A DNA stretch of 64,000 bases from Petrosia ficiformis (lineage: Eukaryota > Porifera > Demospongiae > Haplosclerida > Petrosiidae): the NCBI GenBank assembly GCA_947044365.1, contig OX345636.1:19942548-20006547 (forward strand), read 5' to 3'. How positions within the stretch are numbered: the first letter of the stretch is position 1; every line of letters begins with the position of its first letter. The notes under the pieces were generated by a model. That model did not search any database. It was not told where the DNA came from and saw only the letters and a list, made by a program, of their open reading frames with translations. Positions 1 to 10,204 of this stretch are shown here, piece by piece. Position numbers and translations under genes: made by a program.

Positions 1-195
1 AATATTGCTAATCTTTTAAACAGTTATTATAATATCCACTTACATTATTTTAGTAATAAAATATACACCAGTAATGTAATAAGGGATCTTAGTGATTTCT
101 AATGACAATGTTTCACAGTGTCTTTAAGGTGAAGTTATTAGCTGCTGTATTCTCCTTTGGAAGCTTCACTGGTCTGGATGTGAAGTTATACTTAC

Positions 196-461
196 AAGGT
201 ATCTCTCATCTCTCTTACCAATTACTTGCCCTGTAATTTCACCACTATGCTTTATGAAGTAGTGACAGATGTTTGACACTTGTTGTGGCATGTGACCCAC
301 AGTTTGGTTGTCATACTTGAACAGAAAACAGCATATCTATTGTGCTCATTGAAGTCCTCAACTTCTAATTCAAATGTCTCTCCAATCTCTGGATTCCATT
401 CTCTCTTGTAAACTTGGTAGCCTCTTATCACACACTCAACTTGAATGCATGTGCAGGCCGT
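196..461 (-). pseudogene. HIRAN-domain exon, frameshifted
   Basis: Read on the minus strand from a CCTAG acceptor (461/462) to a GTAAGTAT donor after 196, this exon encodes a HIRAN-like domain. It opens around VECVIRGYQVYKREW, continues through a Glu-rich stretch to NRYAVF, and ends with TVGHMPQQVSNICHYFIKHS and a GEITGQVIG strand. The order (VIRGYQVY, then RYAV, then VGHMP, then GxI) is that of HIRAN domains, which bind DNA 3' ends in HLTF/Rad5-type helicases and also occur alone in invertebrates. The two halves lie in different frames, and the shift is one base near 318-328. No neighbouring exon is clear, so this is either a relic or a sequencing error. Domain call fairly sure; functionality doubtful. 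Confidence 0.6.
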
Positions 462-1017
462 CTAGGAAAATTATTATGATAATTATCCCACACTCCCCTA
501 ATTTTATCTGTTATCATGATTTCGCCTTTGAAATTGTTTGACGGTAATTAATTTAGCCGAATGTTTAGAGAATTTACTGCTTATGTTGTATTTACAAATT
601 TATATGTACAGAAGATTCTCTTACCAAATTAATTTACTGGGATAGTGTTGATTATGAGATTTATAACAAAGTATTATTGTTTAATTACAATGTGTCTAAC
701 CTGCTAGTACTGGTATCAAAAACTTCCATGCTAAAAATGAAATATATAAAAAGTTAGACACAGTTTACTATTTGTCAAGTTATAGATATAGCTATACCTT
801 TTTCTTCAGAGATATTCTAATGATGGTGTTATTACTACCCTACCCCTATCCCAATCACAATCATTTTAACCACTTAAATCATCCTCCTACACAGGGTAGT
901 TTTAGACGGATGACGGAATCTCTACCTCTGAAAGTGGTGAAGTTGCTATTTCAGCATTCTCTTCCAAAATGGTTGGTTCATCTCTGTCCGCATTGAGTAT
1001 TATATATAGACAAATCA
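462..1017. other. No gene seen; AT-rich intergenic or intron
   Basis: Nothing with convincing coding character on either strand. The one open frame here begins at a TTG in AT-rich sequence and resembles no family. Confidence 0.5.
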
Positions 1018-1245
1018 AAACCTTAAGGTTACACAAGCATATTTTGCAATTTTGGCACACAGCTTCCCAGAGTAGTGATGTTACTGGCCCCTTTTACGCT
1101 TCCGTTCTGTAGATTCATCTAACGCCTCAACCACTTTACTGTTTGCTGTGTCAGTAGTAGCATCTCCTTGTGGCAAAAAGGATAGAACTGAAGTACTGTT
1201 AGCAGTACTAGATTTCGAGGTGTCTAACCATCGGTAGATAGACAT
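1018..1245 (-). pseudogene. N-terminus of a pogo-like transposase, frameshifted
   Basis: An ATG at 1245 (minus) opens a short frame that starts MSIYRWLDTSKSS and runs to a basic ERKRKRGQ, where a TAA stops it at 1081. A one-base shift there lets the basic motif continue as HHYSGKLCAKIAKYAC. The layout (MS-x-RWL start, acidic/polar linker, KRG-x-Y-x-x-Y-x-x-x-x-R/C-A-x-I-x-x-YA helix) is recalled from the N-termini of multi-copy pogo/Tc1-like DDE transposase genes in sponges and cnidarians. No catalytic domain follows. Probably a dead fragment. Confidence 0.4.
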
Positions 1246-1439
1246 TTTTATAAGGCACATGTTAGTTGTGCATGCGCAAAATAATTAGTTTAATGTCTAT
1301 TAAAGTTACAGTATATAAATATTATATCGAAGTTATACAGGATTAACCATCCCAAAGGAGTTTATAAACTGATGAAGTGACTTTCCCACAAAAGTCCCAG
1401 ATTGATTGGCATCTTGATTGGCATCTTGATTGCCAGGTC

Positions 1440-1440
1440 A

Positions 1441-1473
<33 letters not shown>

Positions 1474-1475
1474 CT
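1440..1475. repeat. GGTTCT hexamer microsatellite
   Basis: About five tandem copies of GGTTCT followed by GCTG. No gene reads through it. Confidence 0.85.
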
Positions 1476-1730
1476 GTAAGCCCCTCTCCCTACCAAACAA
1501 TAACTTCCTATCTATACATAGAACCAATCATAGGAAGGGAGAAATGAAGACAGCAATATTGTTAAGGAACTTCATAAGACAATGAAAACTAACACCAAAG
1601 CGTGGAATGTGGTAAATAGCAATCACTAAATCTGATTGGTCACGACCAAAATCAGTTGTAGCCAACGACCTTTCAACGAGAGTCACCAGACCGTTTCCTC
1701 GAGACTAAGTCAACTTCTCTTGACAACAAC

Positions 1731-2170
1731 TCAACTGTGAAAACATAAACATAAATATAGTATGTACTAGCTAATTTACACCAATTGTCAATCACGATTT
1801 GTCAGCTATATATATATATATATTAACATAATATTAATAATTCTAGTATGATACGTAGGCCAATTTACACCAATTATGACTTACTTCAAATCACAGTGCA
1901 CCTGTTTTGACAACAAATCAACTGTGAAAACATAAACATAAATATAGTATGTACTACCTAATTTACACCAATTGTCAATCACGATTTGTCAGCTATATAT
2001 ATATATATATTAACATAATATTAATAATTCTAGTATGATACGTAGGCCAATTTACACCAATTATGACTTACTTCAAATCACAGTGCACCTGTTTTGACAA
2101 CAACTCAACTGTGAAAACATAAACATAAATATAGTAAGTACTACCTAATTTACACCAATTGTAGCTTACT
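1731..2170. repeat. 187-bp tandem repeat, 2.3 copies
   Basis: The motif TCAACTGTGAAAACATAAAC recurs at 1731, 1918 and 2105, a period of exactly 187 bp. Each full unit contains a (TA) tract, GATTTGTCAGC and GATACGTAGGCC. Copies 1 and 2 differ at only a few bases, so the duplication is recent. The third copy stops after about 60 bp. Confidence 0.9.
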
Positions 2171-2500
2171 TCAATCCTCTTTATCTCGGTTTCAACTAAC
2201 AGTCTAACACAGTAACACGTGCAATTGCGTGGGGCCTGTCATATTGGACAATGTAGTGAACAGCTGCGCATGCGTGAATGTAAAATGGCGAAAGTTTATC
2301 CGCTCAAAGAGAATTAATTGTATGCGAAGTGCTTCAACAAAAGCGATGTATTTTTGATGCGATTTCTGTAAAAGAGGTTTTATTATATTCATATCTTCAC
2401 TTATAAAAATATAGCTTTTATGTTGAGATAGTGACATTTTATCCTCCCTTCCTACCTTAATTAATCATAGAAAATTATCCGGTGGTTCTACTCACTGCTA
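2171..2500. other. No gene seen
   Basis: One minus-strand open frame (2204-2437) has no recognisable motif. Nothing else supported. Confidence 0.4.
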
Positions 2501-2700
2501 AAATGAAATTGTTAAAATAACAAATTTATTGGTTAGTACAGTTGCAAGGAATAGTGGAAATTGTAATTTAATTGGTCATGTGCGGTATTATGAATATACA
2601 TGTATTATAATGTAATTTCAATATCCTTATGCTGATTGTCTAATAGATAAATATTTTAATTGAGTCATTGTAGGTTTCCAAACCATCTAATATGAGATAT
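2500..2700 (+). repeat. Dispersed repeat, also at 17560
   Basis: The segment AAATTTATTGGTTAGTACAG...TGCAAGGAA, then a GGTTTCCAAACC end, is matched in the same orientation at 17560-17730. A shorter trace lies at 15125-15150. Probably an old non-autonomous element. Terminal repeats were not defined. Confidence 0.6.
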
Positions 2701-2756
2701 TAGTATGAATAACTGACTATAATTCGTATATATATCTATTACTTTTTTTAATCAGA

Positions 2757-2850
2757 GAGTACGTACGGTAGTACTCTCTATGTAGGGATGGCACAGAAAC
2801 AAAATGGCCGCCTATACATTTCAATTGCAAGTGATGAGCTGGAATCTCTG
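2757..2850 (+). repeat. Dispersed repeat with AGTACTCTCT end (copy 1)
   Basis: Begins AGAGAGTACGTACGGTAGTA, then CTCTCTATGTAGGGATGGC and TTCAATTGCAAG. Other copies are at 14163-14240 (plus) and 20237-20325 (minus). The transposase-like frame at 2915 follows directly, so this could be the end of that element, though the other two copies carry no transposase. Confidence 0.6.
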
Positions 2851-2914
2851 GTAATATATGGTGAGTGTACCTTCCGGCCAGCCAATTTGTTGCTGAATTG
2901 GACAGGTTGGTTGC

Positions 2915-3292
2915 ATGCAAAGTGCAGTGCAGTCAGTTGGTCATTCATATAGGCGACGAACTATGCATGGATTACTACGAGCCTGTGGAATACATGTAAG
3001 TGAAAGAAGAATTGGAAGAGCTATGGGAAGAGTGGCTCCGAGAGCTCAGCGTGGAAGGAGACAAAGAGTGAATCATAGTCTAAATCCTCCATCATATACA
3101 GCTAGGTTATTTGGAGATAAATTGCATCTCGATCAAAATGAAAAACTTGCGATGTATGGTGTAACTCATGTGATAGCTGTGGATGGGTTCAGCAGGAAGA
3201 TTGTGGTAATGATTACAATACCAGTGAAGAATTCTATTGCTATCTATAATGCACTTTTTAGGCCATTGCTTCAATCTAGTCAATATTATTGA
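2915..3292 (+). pseudogene. Integrase-core (rve-like) transposase fragment
   Basis: The frame encodes a basic N-terminal part with a helix-turn-helix look (RRTMHGLLRACGIHVSERRI), then VNHSLNPPSYTARLFGD, then LHLDQNEKLAMYG and a strand VIAVDGFSRKIV. The last three are the start of an RNase-H-fold integrase core: the first catalytic Asp is in LHLDQNEKL, and the IDGFSR strand follows. The second Asp and the Glu are absent because the frame breaks at 3292. The type is that of integrase-core DDE transposons common in invertebrates (Ginger-like, exact family unknown). The first codon is not certain. Confidence 0.6.
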
Positions 3293-3424
3293 CCAACAAT
3301 AAAAACCGCATGACAATGTTTGCGCATGCACATATCAGTTCATGTGCTAAGGCATGGAGATGGAAATGGAGATCGAGATTGAGACCAGCAGGTCAGCCTA
3401 ACAGAAATACTTGTTGAAAAGGAA

Positions 3425-3703
3425 GGTGAAACTAACCTAACTTTAGAAATGAAATCTAGGATAAAGGCAAAGTTAGAAGCCTGTTATGAAACAGCAGAGA
3501 CTGATGACTTTCTTTCTTTGTGTTCTTTTCTTGATCCCCGCTTCAAGTTATTTGTAAGTAAGTTAGCTTTAGAAGTAAGATTGGAAACAGGTAGATTATT
3601 ATGGGTGAAATTTGGTTTGACAGGTTTGTTAGGGAGGGACCAAAAAGACGTAGTTGAAGTAAAAGAAAGGCGGTTGAACAAAGCTGCTTTCAAGGAGTGT
3701 TAG
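3425..3703 (+). pseudogene. hAT (ZBED-type) transposase fragment
   Basis: The protein runs EMKSRIKAKLEACYETAETD, then FLSLCSFLDPRFKLFVS. The LDPRFK motif after an amphipathic helix is diagnostic of the middle of BED-finger hAT transposases and their ZBED relatives. No BED finger, DDE residues or dimerisation domain remain. A short relic next to another transposase fragment. Confidence 0.55.
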
Positions 3704-4330
3704 TAAGATAAGGTTTTGTTTCTGCAGGACCAAATAAAGAGACAGCGTGAAAGAAGACCTAGTTTGCTTAGCCAGAAGCAACAAACAGTGTATTCCCTTG
3801 ATGTATGCCAGAAGATGGTTATTAGACCAAAGTAATGATTTATGATTAAAAAAACTAGCGTAGAGGGGATATACGCTTCATACTGTCTAAAAGGTTTTCT
3901 TTAAAAATCTGCCAAGAATAATGCATGTCGTTCACATCATTCTGAAAACAAAAGGACTTCCAGGGAATAGAGAGAGAAGTAAGTTAGTTGAGTGAAAGTC
4001 AGCCTTGTTGTAAACCCAAACTTTATGGCCATTGGTTTGGCATATTGAGGATAGTGGGAGACAGGAAGGAAATGTGATCATTCAAAACACCAATAGCACT
4101 ATCAAAGGTAAACTTTGCCCTAAGTGAAGGTGAAAGAATGGTTATAGTGATGAGATGTAATGGAAAGGGGAAGGAGTACCACCACTGTGCCTACTACGGT
4201 CAAGCAATGAGGTATTGAGATTGAGTGAGAAATTTTAAGGGAAAACCAAGTTTCTACAACACATATAATATCAAGGGTATAATAACTTACACAATAGAGA
4301 AGAAGATCATCAAACTTAGGATGTACTGAC
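3704..4330. other. No gene seen
   Basis: Scattered short frames with multiple stops on both strands, purine-rich on the plus strand. I looked here for upstream exons of the USP22-like exon that follows and found none. Confidence 0.45.
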
Positions 4331-4334
4331 TTAG

Positions 4335-4447
4335 AGGAACTATGCTGGTGAAACTCCCACAGTTACTCATCCAGGACATTGTACTTGTATTATAGATCAA
4401 ATATTTGCTGGTAGACTTCAATCAGATGTCACTTGTCAGAGTTGTGG
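4335..4447 (+). CDS. Lone exon of a USP22/Ubp8-type ubiquitin protease
   Basis: Between a CTTAG acceptor and a GTATGTG donor the plus strand encodes a 37-residue exon. It ends [20 protein letters not shown] then QSCG. This matches the zinc-finger part of the catalytic domain in USP22, USP27X and USP51 (Ubp8 in yeast), where a Cys pair around CxCIIDQIF and a CxxC coordinate zinc. Those enzymes remove ubiquitin from histone H2B in the SAGA complex. The exon is phase 0 at the start and ends two bases into a Gly codon. I found no Cys-box exon upstream and no His-box exon downstream within 500 bp, so it is either one exon of a gene with long introns or an isolated copy. Confidence 0.65.
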
Positions 4448-4760
4448 GTATGTGTATTCAATTGACGATATATATATAATAGAAAACAAATCAGCATTGA
4501 ACAACTAAACCAATCAGTTTTACAAGTATAAACATTTAAATTATCTGTGTATCACTAGTGTATACATGATTCAACATCAATATTGAAATTTACAAAACTT
4601 ACTATAACTAAATGAATGTGGTCAATAATATGTATTTATATATTTCTGTATTCTGTAGGAACATAAAAATGAGGGTGTGGTCTCCAAGACATGTAGGATT
4701 CATCTTCTGACCTTTTTTCAACACTCAGTTGTAGTTAATTCGTTAGTGTCAAATTAGGGA

Positions 4761-4975
4761 TTATTTCACAAAAGAAATAAAATTAAAAATTAATTGTTTG
4801 GGCCACTGTATGAATGACTGTTCTTCAACTGGATACCCATAGTCAGGATGTGCGAGTTCTTCAACATATACTTCATTTACTAAAATATATTTTTCATAAT
4901 GCTTCAGAAAATCATGAACTCTAATTGGTCTGTTTGGCATTAATTCGCCATTTGCCACCAATCTTTTGTCATTAC
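4761..4975 (-). CDS. Hypothetical terminal exon
   Basis: Minus-strand open frame that can start at an AAAG acceptor near 4975. It reads LVANGELMPNRPIRV, then HDFLKHYEKYILVNEVYVEEL, and stops at TAA. Amino-acid composition looks coding (mixed hydrophobic and charged residues). I do not recognise the family, and no partner exon was identified. Confidence 0.3.
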
Positions 4976-5029
4976 TATAAGGTTTTACTATCTATGTAAA
5001 TGAAAAGAAAAAAACACATGGTCACTATT

Positions 5030-5440
5030 GTACTTACACACACACACATACATATATTCCATGCCTACATTAATGAACATTACATCATACATACACAATA
5101 TTACATACATTACATTACATTACATTACATACATGGCATGGCATGGCATCGCATACATACAGTATGATTAATGAGAAAACTACCTACATTAGTTTTCCTT
5201 TCCAGGTTTTTCCTCTTTCTCTTACTCATTTGAAACTACAAATTAAATACATACCACCATACATTAATGGACACATTACATACATAATACATACATACAC
5301 ACCACACACATACGTACATACATACATACGTAGGTACGTACACGTACGTACCACATCCTTCTGTTCTCCACTACTGCTACCTTCGTTGACTTGTATGTGT
5401 TAAATCAGAATACACACACAACATGAACATACCATACATA
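5030..5440. repeat. ACAT/TACA microsatellite cluster
   Basis: Runs of (AC), (ATAC), (TTACA) and GGCAT repeats at 5036-5150 and 5280-5345, with palindromic TACGTA steps near 5310-5350. Long open frames here come only from the repeats. Confidence 0.85.
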
Positions 5441-6090
5441 CATAAATACATACATTAGTAGTGTAAAAGGTACAACAGGTACATTAGTAGTGTATCAGGT
5501 ACATTAGTAGGTAAGGTAAAGTAACAGGTACATTAGGAAGGTAAGGTACATCAATAAGGTGAAAAGTACATTAGTAGTGTAACAGGTGAATTTGTAGGGG
5601 AACAAGTACTTTAGTAGTGTAACAGGTACATTAGCATTGTAACAGGTACGTTGGTAGCATAACCGGAAGGTAACAGGTACATTAGTAGGGTACATACAGG
5701 GTAACATGTACATTAGTTAGTAATACATAGTAATAAGCTAAATTGTAGTGTGATGGGTAACTTGTAGTACATTAGGAGTGTAACAGGTACATTAGTAGCG
5801 TAACAGGTACATTCTGAAGGTAACAGGTACATAATGTACTGTTATCTTCAGAATGTACCTGTTACACTACTAATGTACCTGTTACTATGTATTACTATAC
5901 TAATGTATATGAGTGTGACAGGTACATTAGAAGTGTAACAGGTACCTTAGTAGTTAACAGGTACATTAGTAAGGTAACAAGTACATTAGTAGGGTAACAG
6001 GTTCATTAGAAGTGTTAGTAGTGTAACAGGTATAATAGTAGTGTAACAGGTACATAAGTAGGTAACAGGTACATTAGAAGGGTATAGGTG
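5440..6090 (+). repeat. ~20-bp minisatellite array A, with inversion
   Basis: Degenerate tandem copies of a ~20-bp unit, GGTACATTAGTAGTGTAACA on the plus strand. Around 5822-5900 the orientation flips head to head, with ACATTCTGAAGGTAACAGG facing its complement across a TACATAATGTA centre. It then returns to the first orientation. Units vary by one to three bases and some lack the GTGTAA step. Confidence 0.9.
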
Positions 6091-6780
6091 AAAATGATAA
6101 GTGTTATGTGGACCACATCTCCTACTAAACAGAATGCGTATGTGCATTAGATCATGTGACCTAATATTGTAGGAAGTGTAAGGTCTGATTACTCGGCTGT
6201 CTCTCTGTCCATTTTAATCTGCTGTCTTTTGTTTAGCTGTCTGTTGTAAGTCATTAATTGCACTTCTACCCCCTACCCCTTTTTATTGGCCGTGTTTTTA
6301 ATACAACGGCACATATTAGTGTAATATTGACTCAACTCTCCCACATTGCTTTTCAGCTGCCTCCATCTCTCAGCAGTATATACTATAGATGGACAGTGGT
6401 TCTCAAGACCATTTTATTTGGTTTTTTGATAGCTAAAAACAGACTTATTGATTTATAAACATTGTATTCTTTATTCTTCCAAAAAAATTTATAAAACATT
6501 TTATTACATTACATCTTCCAAAAATAAATTAACTGTTACTATCACATACTTCATGAAATTCTGGACACTCTATGGCTTGTTTCAAAAACTTGATGTGGGT
6601 GGAGATACTACCTACGAATTGATAAGCCCACTTAATTGTTACCCTAAATTTTGTAAACAATAATATCCTTGGATCATCATTTCACATAAAGCCGCTAGGT
6701 TTATTTTCTCTTTCCCCTCCATCGTAGCCTTGTATTCATACAAGATTATTGGTCTTCTTGTTTGTACCTGGGGAGAAATG
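6091..6780. other. No gene seen
   Basis: Two open frames (6258-6458, 6448-6663) are AT-rich, overlap in different frames and resemble nothing. No splice-bounded coding exon found. Confidence 0.4.
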
Positions 6781-6827
6781 AACAGGTCTATAAACGACAA
6801 CAAGCAAATAACAGCATAGTACTCACC

Positions 6828-7549
6828 CTTTCGTTGTAAATAATCACAGCCACAGCCGCATCACTTGGTCCAGGTTTGTTGCTTGGAAAAATTCTATATT
6901 CATAGTCAATGTAAAAGATTGTTGTATGTATATACAACTGGATTCTCTGAATTATCGCCATCAGGGTAATTCCCATCAGGGGATATCCAGATGCCTTCTT
7001 AATTGACACATCCAATGTTTTTGTTCTATGTTGATCTACAATGTTGAGTTCAGGAATATGAACATCTGTTTCTTCAACATCATTATGATCATCAAATTTA
7101 AATTTTTTTGGGAAAAACAAAGTCTCTTAATGATTTACCATCGATAAAAACATGACTTCTGAGAATATATCGCATAACATCCAACTGCTGATTATACAAC
7201 ATTTTGAAGCTCGGTGGCAAATCCATGGTTTCCAATCTCTCGACTAGTGTTTGGGGTTGTGATTTGGTCTGCAATAAAAGTGAACACTATCAAATACTGT
7301 ATGCCCACTTGGGGGTACAAGTTTGGAAAGGGAAATAGCTTAGTAAGAGGTTCTGCAATCGACTGTACAGATACAAGAATTATTGCTTACTCTGTTAACT
7401 GACTCAATAACTGCTGCTATTAATGAGTCAGCACTGTCCCCCAGGTGACCATGTAGTATATAATGTTGCACTTTTTCGGTATGATTGGCAAAGACTTCAG
7501 CGTCTACAAGGTCTAACAACACTTTCACAATGCTGAGTAGAGAAGACAT
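6828..7549 (-). CDS. Multi-exon gene fragment, unknown (possibly GAIN-like)
   Basis: Exon 1 (7549-7391) starts MSSLLSIVKVLLDLVDAEVF and ends VIESVNR at a GTAAGC donor. Exon 2 (acceptor TTGCAG, 7268-7139) joins in phase and reads TKSQPQTLVERLETMDLPPS, then LDVMRYILRSHVFID. Coding continues through LRDFVFPKK, but a run of seven A near 7105 shifts the frame before DVEETDVHIPELNIVD. A last stretch, SNKPGPSDAAVAVIIYNER (end ~6828), stops at a GTGAGT donor. A helical start followed by a strand such as AAVAVIIYNE is reminiscent of GAIN domains of adhesion GPCRs, but no GPS site or membrane segment is seen. Identity is a guess; exons 1 and 2 are well supported. The A-run shift may be real or a sequencing error. 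Confidence 0.5.
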
Positions 7550-7579
7550 AATAATAATTATTATATAGAACGACATTTG

Positions 7580-7844
7580 ACTAACTCCAAATTTTCACTG
7601 TTAACACTTTCAGGAACGGCTTTTAATAGGTGATGCCACAATGGCGGAATGAAATGTATATTTCTCAAGCATCATACATACATTTGTCAAGTATAATGTG
7701 TTTGTAATCACATACTTTCCTTTTTTTTAGGTGTTGACATAATAGTGTATCAAAAAAAAACAATCAGCCGGCTGTGTGTGTGAGAAAGAGAGAGACTATG
7801 GTTGATACATAGCCATGAGAGAATCAGAAACAAAAGCAAACAGA
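7580..7844. other. No gene seen
   Basis: Short AT-rich spacer with T and A runs and a GAGAGAGA tract. Nothing supported. Confidence 0.4.
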
Positions 7845-8225
7845 AACTTACTAATGTACCTGTTACCAATCTAATGTACCCGTTACACTACTAATGTACC
7901 TGTTGTACCTGTTACACTACTAATGTACCTGTTACCTTACTCATTTACCTGCCAACTTACTAATGTACATGTTACCCTACTAATGTACCGCTTACCTACT
8001 AATGTACCTGTTACACTACTGATGTATCTGTTACACTACTAATGTTCCTGTTACCCTACAAATGTACCTGTAACACTGCTAATGTACCTGTTACCTACTA
8101 ATAATGTACCTGTTACCTTTTGGTTACGCTACCAACGTACCTGTTACAATACTAATGTACCTGTTACCTTACTAATTTACCTGTTACACTACTAATGTAC
8201 CTGTTACACTACTAACCTTTCTTAG
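7845..8225 (-). repeat. ~20-bp minisatellite array B
   Basis: The same unit as array A but in the opposite orientation (TAATGTACCTGTTACACTAC on the plus strand). About 18 degenerate copies. A non-repeat tail (TTATAAATTGGTATGAAGAA, 8249-8305) recurs at 8600-8640. Confidence 0.9.
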
Positions 8226-8384
8226 AATAGCACTACTGCACATTCTATTAAAAATTATAAATTGGTATGAAGAATGTAACAAAAAAAAACAACTCCTATA
8301 TGCTCTTCATTAGGGACATAAAACTTACTCCTTGAGCTTCACTTTGGTGATTCTGCTCATGGGAAGCCATCCATTATTTGACTT

Positions 8385-8600
8385 TTCTCATGTACCTGTT
8401 ACACTACTATTCCCTTACTAATATACCTGTTACCATAGTAATTAGGTCTTAAATTACTAATTACCTGCTACACTTGTTACCGTAGTAATTAGGTCTTACC
8501 TTACTAATTACCTGCTACACTTGTTACCATACTAATGTAATGTACACGTTACTCTGCTAATGTACCTGTTACCCTACTAATGTACCTATTACACTACTAA
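8385..8600 (-). repeat. ~20-bp minisatellite array C
   Basis: Continues the orientation of array B after a 160-bp gap. It includes a duplicated 60-bp block, GTTACCATAGTAATTAGGTC versus GTTACCGTAGTAATTAGGTC, about 60 bp apart. Confidence 0.85.
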
Positions 8601-8894
8601 TTTAATTGTTGGTATAAAGAATGTAACAAAAAAAACAACTATATGTAGATTTCTGTTGTGACTGATAATGCAGGGATGGTTTCATGAAGGAATGCTAATG
8701 TGGGAGGGAGATTAAAAGATTGTACGAAAGAGAATTATCATAGTGAGGGTGTAGGGGTATTCCCTAGCTTAAATAATTGAGACAGTTTTGTTCAATTCAT
8801 GACAGTGTTTACAATTAAAGAGAAGTTAGAAATGTACTTGGATCGAGTATCAATACACAAGCCTGTGATACTGGGAAATTTGAAACCTTCAATT

Positions 8895-9695
8895 TCAGTT
8901 GGAAAAAAGCAGCAGACGTTCCAGTTCTGTAAATTGTTCTGGAACATTTGTCACATCTAGAGGATTGTGCCTTGAATTTATCGTTATTTGAATCATCCAG
9001 CCTTCATTAGATGATGTGATCAAAACAGCATCTACGCCTTGCTTGTTCTTTTCTTTTGGTCTGTAATAGGTGCTGACTGTTTGTTCCTGGTGTTGGTGGT
9101 GGTCAGGTTCATTGCAGAAACAAAAGGAATCTCTGTTAGAGTAAACACGAACATTACTGAAAGTAATCTCGCGGCTCTCTTGGCGAGTTCTCCCATCATA
9201 ACGAAACACTTTAAAACATTTTTGTTGTGCTACGTGTGTGAACACCGCACTTTCATACAATTCACCCGATACTAGAGAATTCCCTTCTGCTATAAAACTC
9301 ACCCAGACTTCAGCTTTTCTACTATGGCATTTCGTACGTAATCTGTTGGGAGGTGAATTGTGTGGTCTGTGTAATCGGGTGTTGGATACCTATGCAACAG
9401 CCACTGATTGTGAATTATCTCGTCTGACAAAGTTGATTTTTCTTTCGCCGACAGTAAGGCTAACAATTCCTTATAATTCAAAACTTCACGAAGCGATTTT
9501 TCCATAAATGAGTCTCTGAGAAAATGCAACATAACTCCGCCCACTTTTCGTAACGCTTTTGGTCAAAAGGTTGTACCATAACTTTGTAACATTCGGTCAT
9601 CTCTTCTTCAGACCATAGAGGCATATACAATGTCAGCAGATTCTTCAGGTGGTATGGTTCAATATTATTAATTGTTGGTGAGGTAAAAAAAAAAC
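8895..9695 (-). pseudogene. Crinkler/RHS-type nuclease relic, two frameshifts
   Basis: Three minus-strand blocks in three frames form one protein remnant. Block 1 (~9695-9545) has PYHLKNLLTLYMPLWSEEEM and RYEKW. Block 2 (9543-9303) has MLHFLRDSFMEKSLREVL. Block 3 (9302-8895) has GNSLVSGELYESAVFTHVA and a core with VDAVLITS, then GWMIQITINSRHNPL. Block 1 into block 2 resembles the winged-helix region behind the P-loop NTPase of Crinkler/RHS proteins (LWS-EEL, then KWGG-xxR). Block 3 resembles their PD-(D/E)xK-like nuclease, with Asp in VDAV and Gln in QIT. One-base shifts fall in a G run near 9540 and near 9303. The N-terminal NTPase is missing. Family call is from motif memory; the breakage is seen directly. 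Confidence 0.55.
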
Positions 9696-9699
9696 AGCA

Positions 9700-10195
9700 A
9701 ATGCATTGTGTTACACTACTAATATACCTAATGTATCCGTTACACTACTAATGTTCTGTTACCTTACTAATGTACCTTTTATACACTTCAGGTACATTAG
9801 TAGTGTAACAGGTATATTAGTAACGTAACAGATACATCAGTTTGATAACATCTACAATAGTAGGGTAACAGGTACATTAGTAGCATAACTTAACTTTTAC
9901 TCTTAACAGGTAAATTAGTAATGTACAGGTATAGTAATACATAGTAATAAGTTAAATTGTAGTGTGAGGGTACGTTGTAAGGTAATTTGTACCTCTAATG
10001 TACCTATATTAGTAGTGTAAGAGGTACATTAGTATAGTAATACATAGTAACAGGTACATTAGTAGCGTAACAGGTACATTCTGAGGTTAACAGTACATTA
10101 TGTACCTGTCACCTTCAGAATGTACCTGTTACGCTACTAATGTACCTGTTACACTCCTAATGTACAAGTTATCTTACTATACTAATTACCCATCA
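9700..10195. repeat. ~20-bp minisatellite array D, mixed orientation
   Basis: Orientation runs minus, plus, then minus. It contains the same spacer as array A (AGTAATACATAGTAATAAG...TAAATTGTAGTGTGA at ~9930; compare ~5718) and the same head-to-head junction with ACATTCTGAGG/CCTTCAGAATGT at 10076-10135. Arrays A and D are therefore copies of one larger unit. Confidence 0.9.
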
Positions 10196-10204
10196 CACTA
10201 CAAT

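Noticed and set aside
5440..8600. Regular ~20-bp repeats that superficially look like a CRISPR array
   Set aside because: Units are directly adjacent with no unique spacers, and the genome is eukaryotic. It is a minisatellite.
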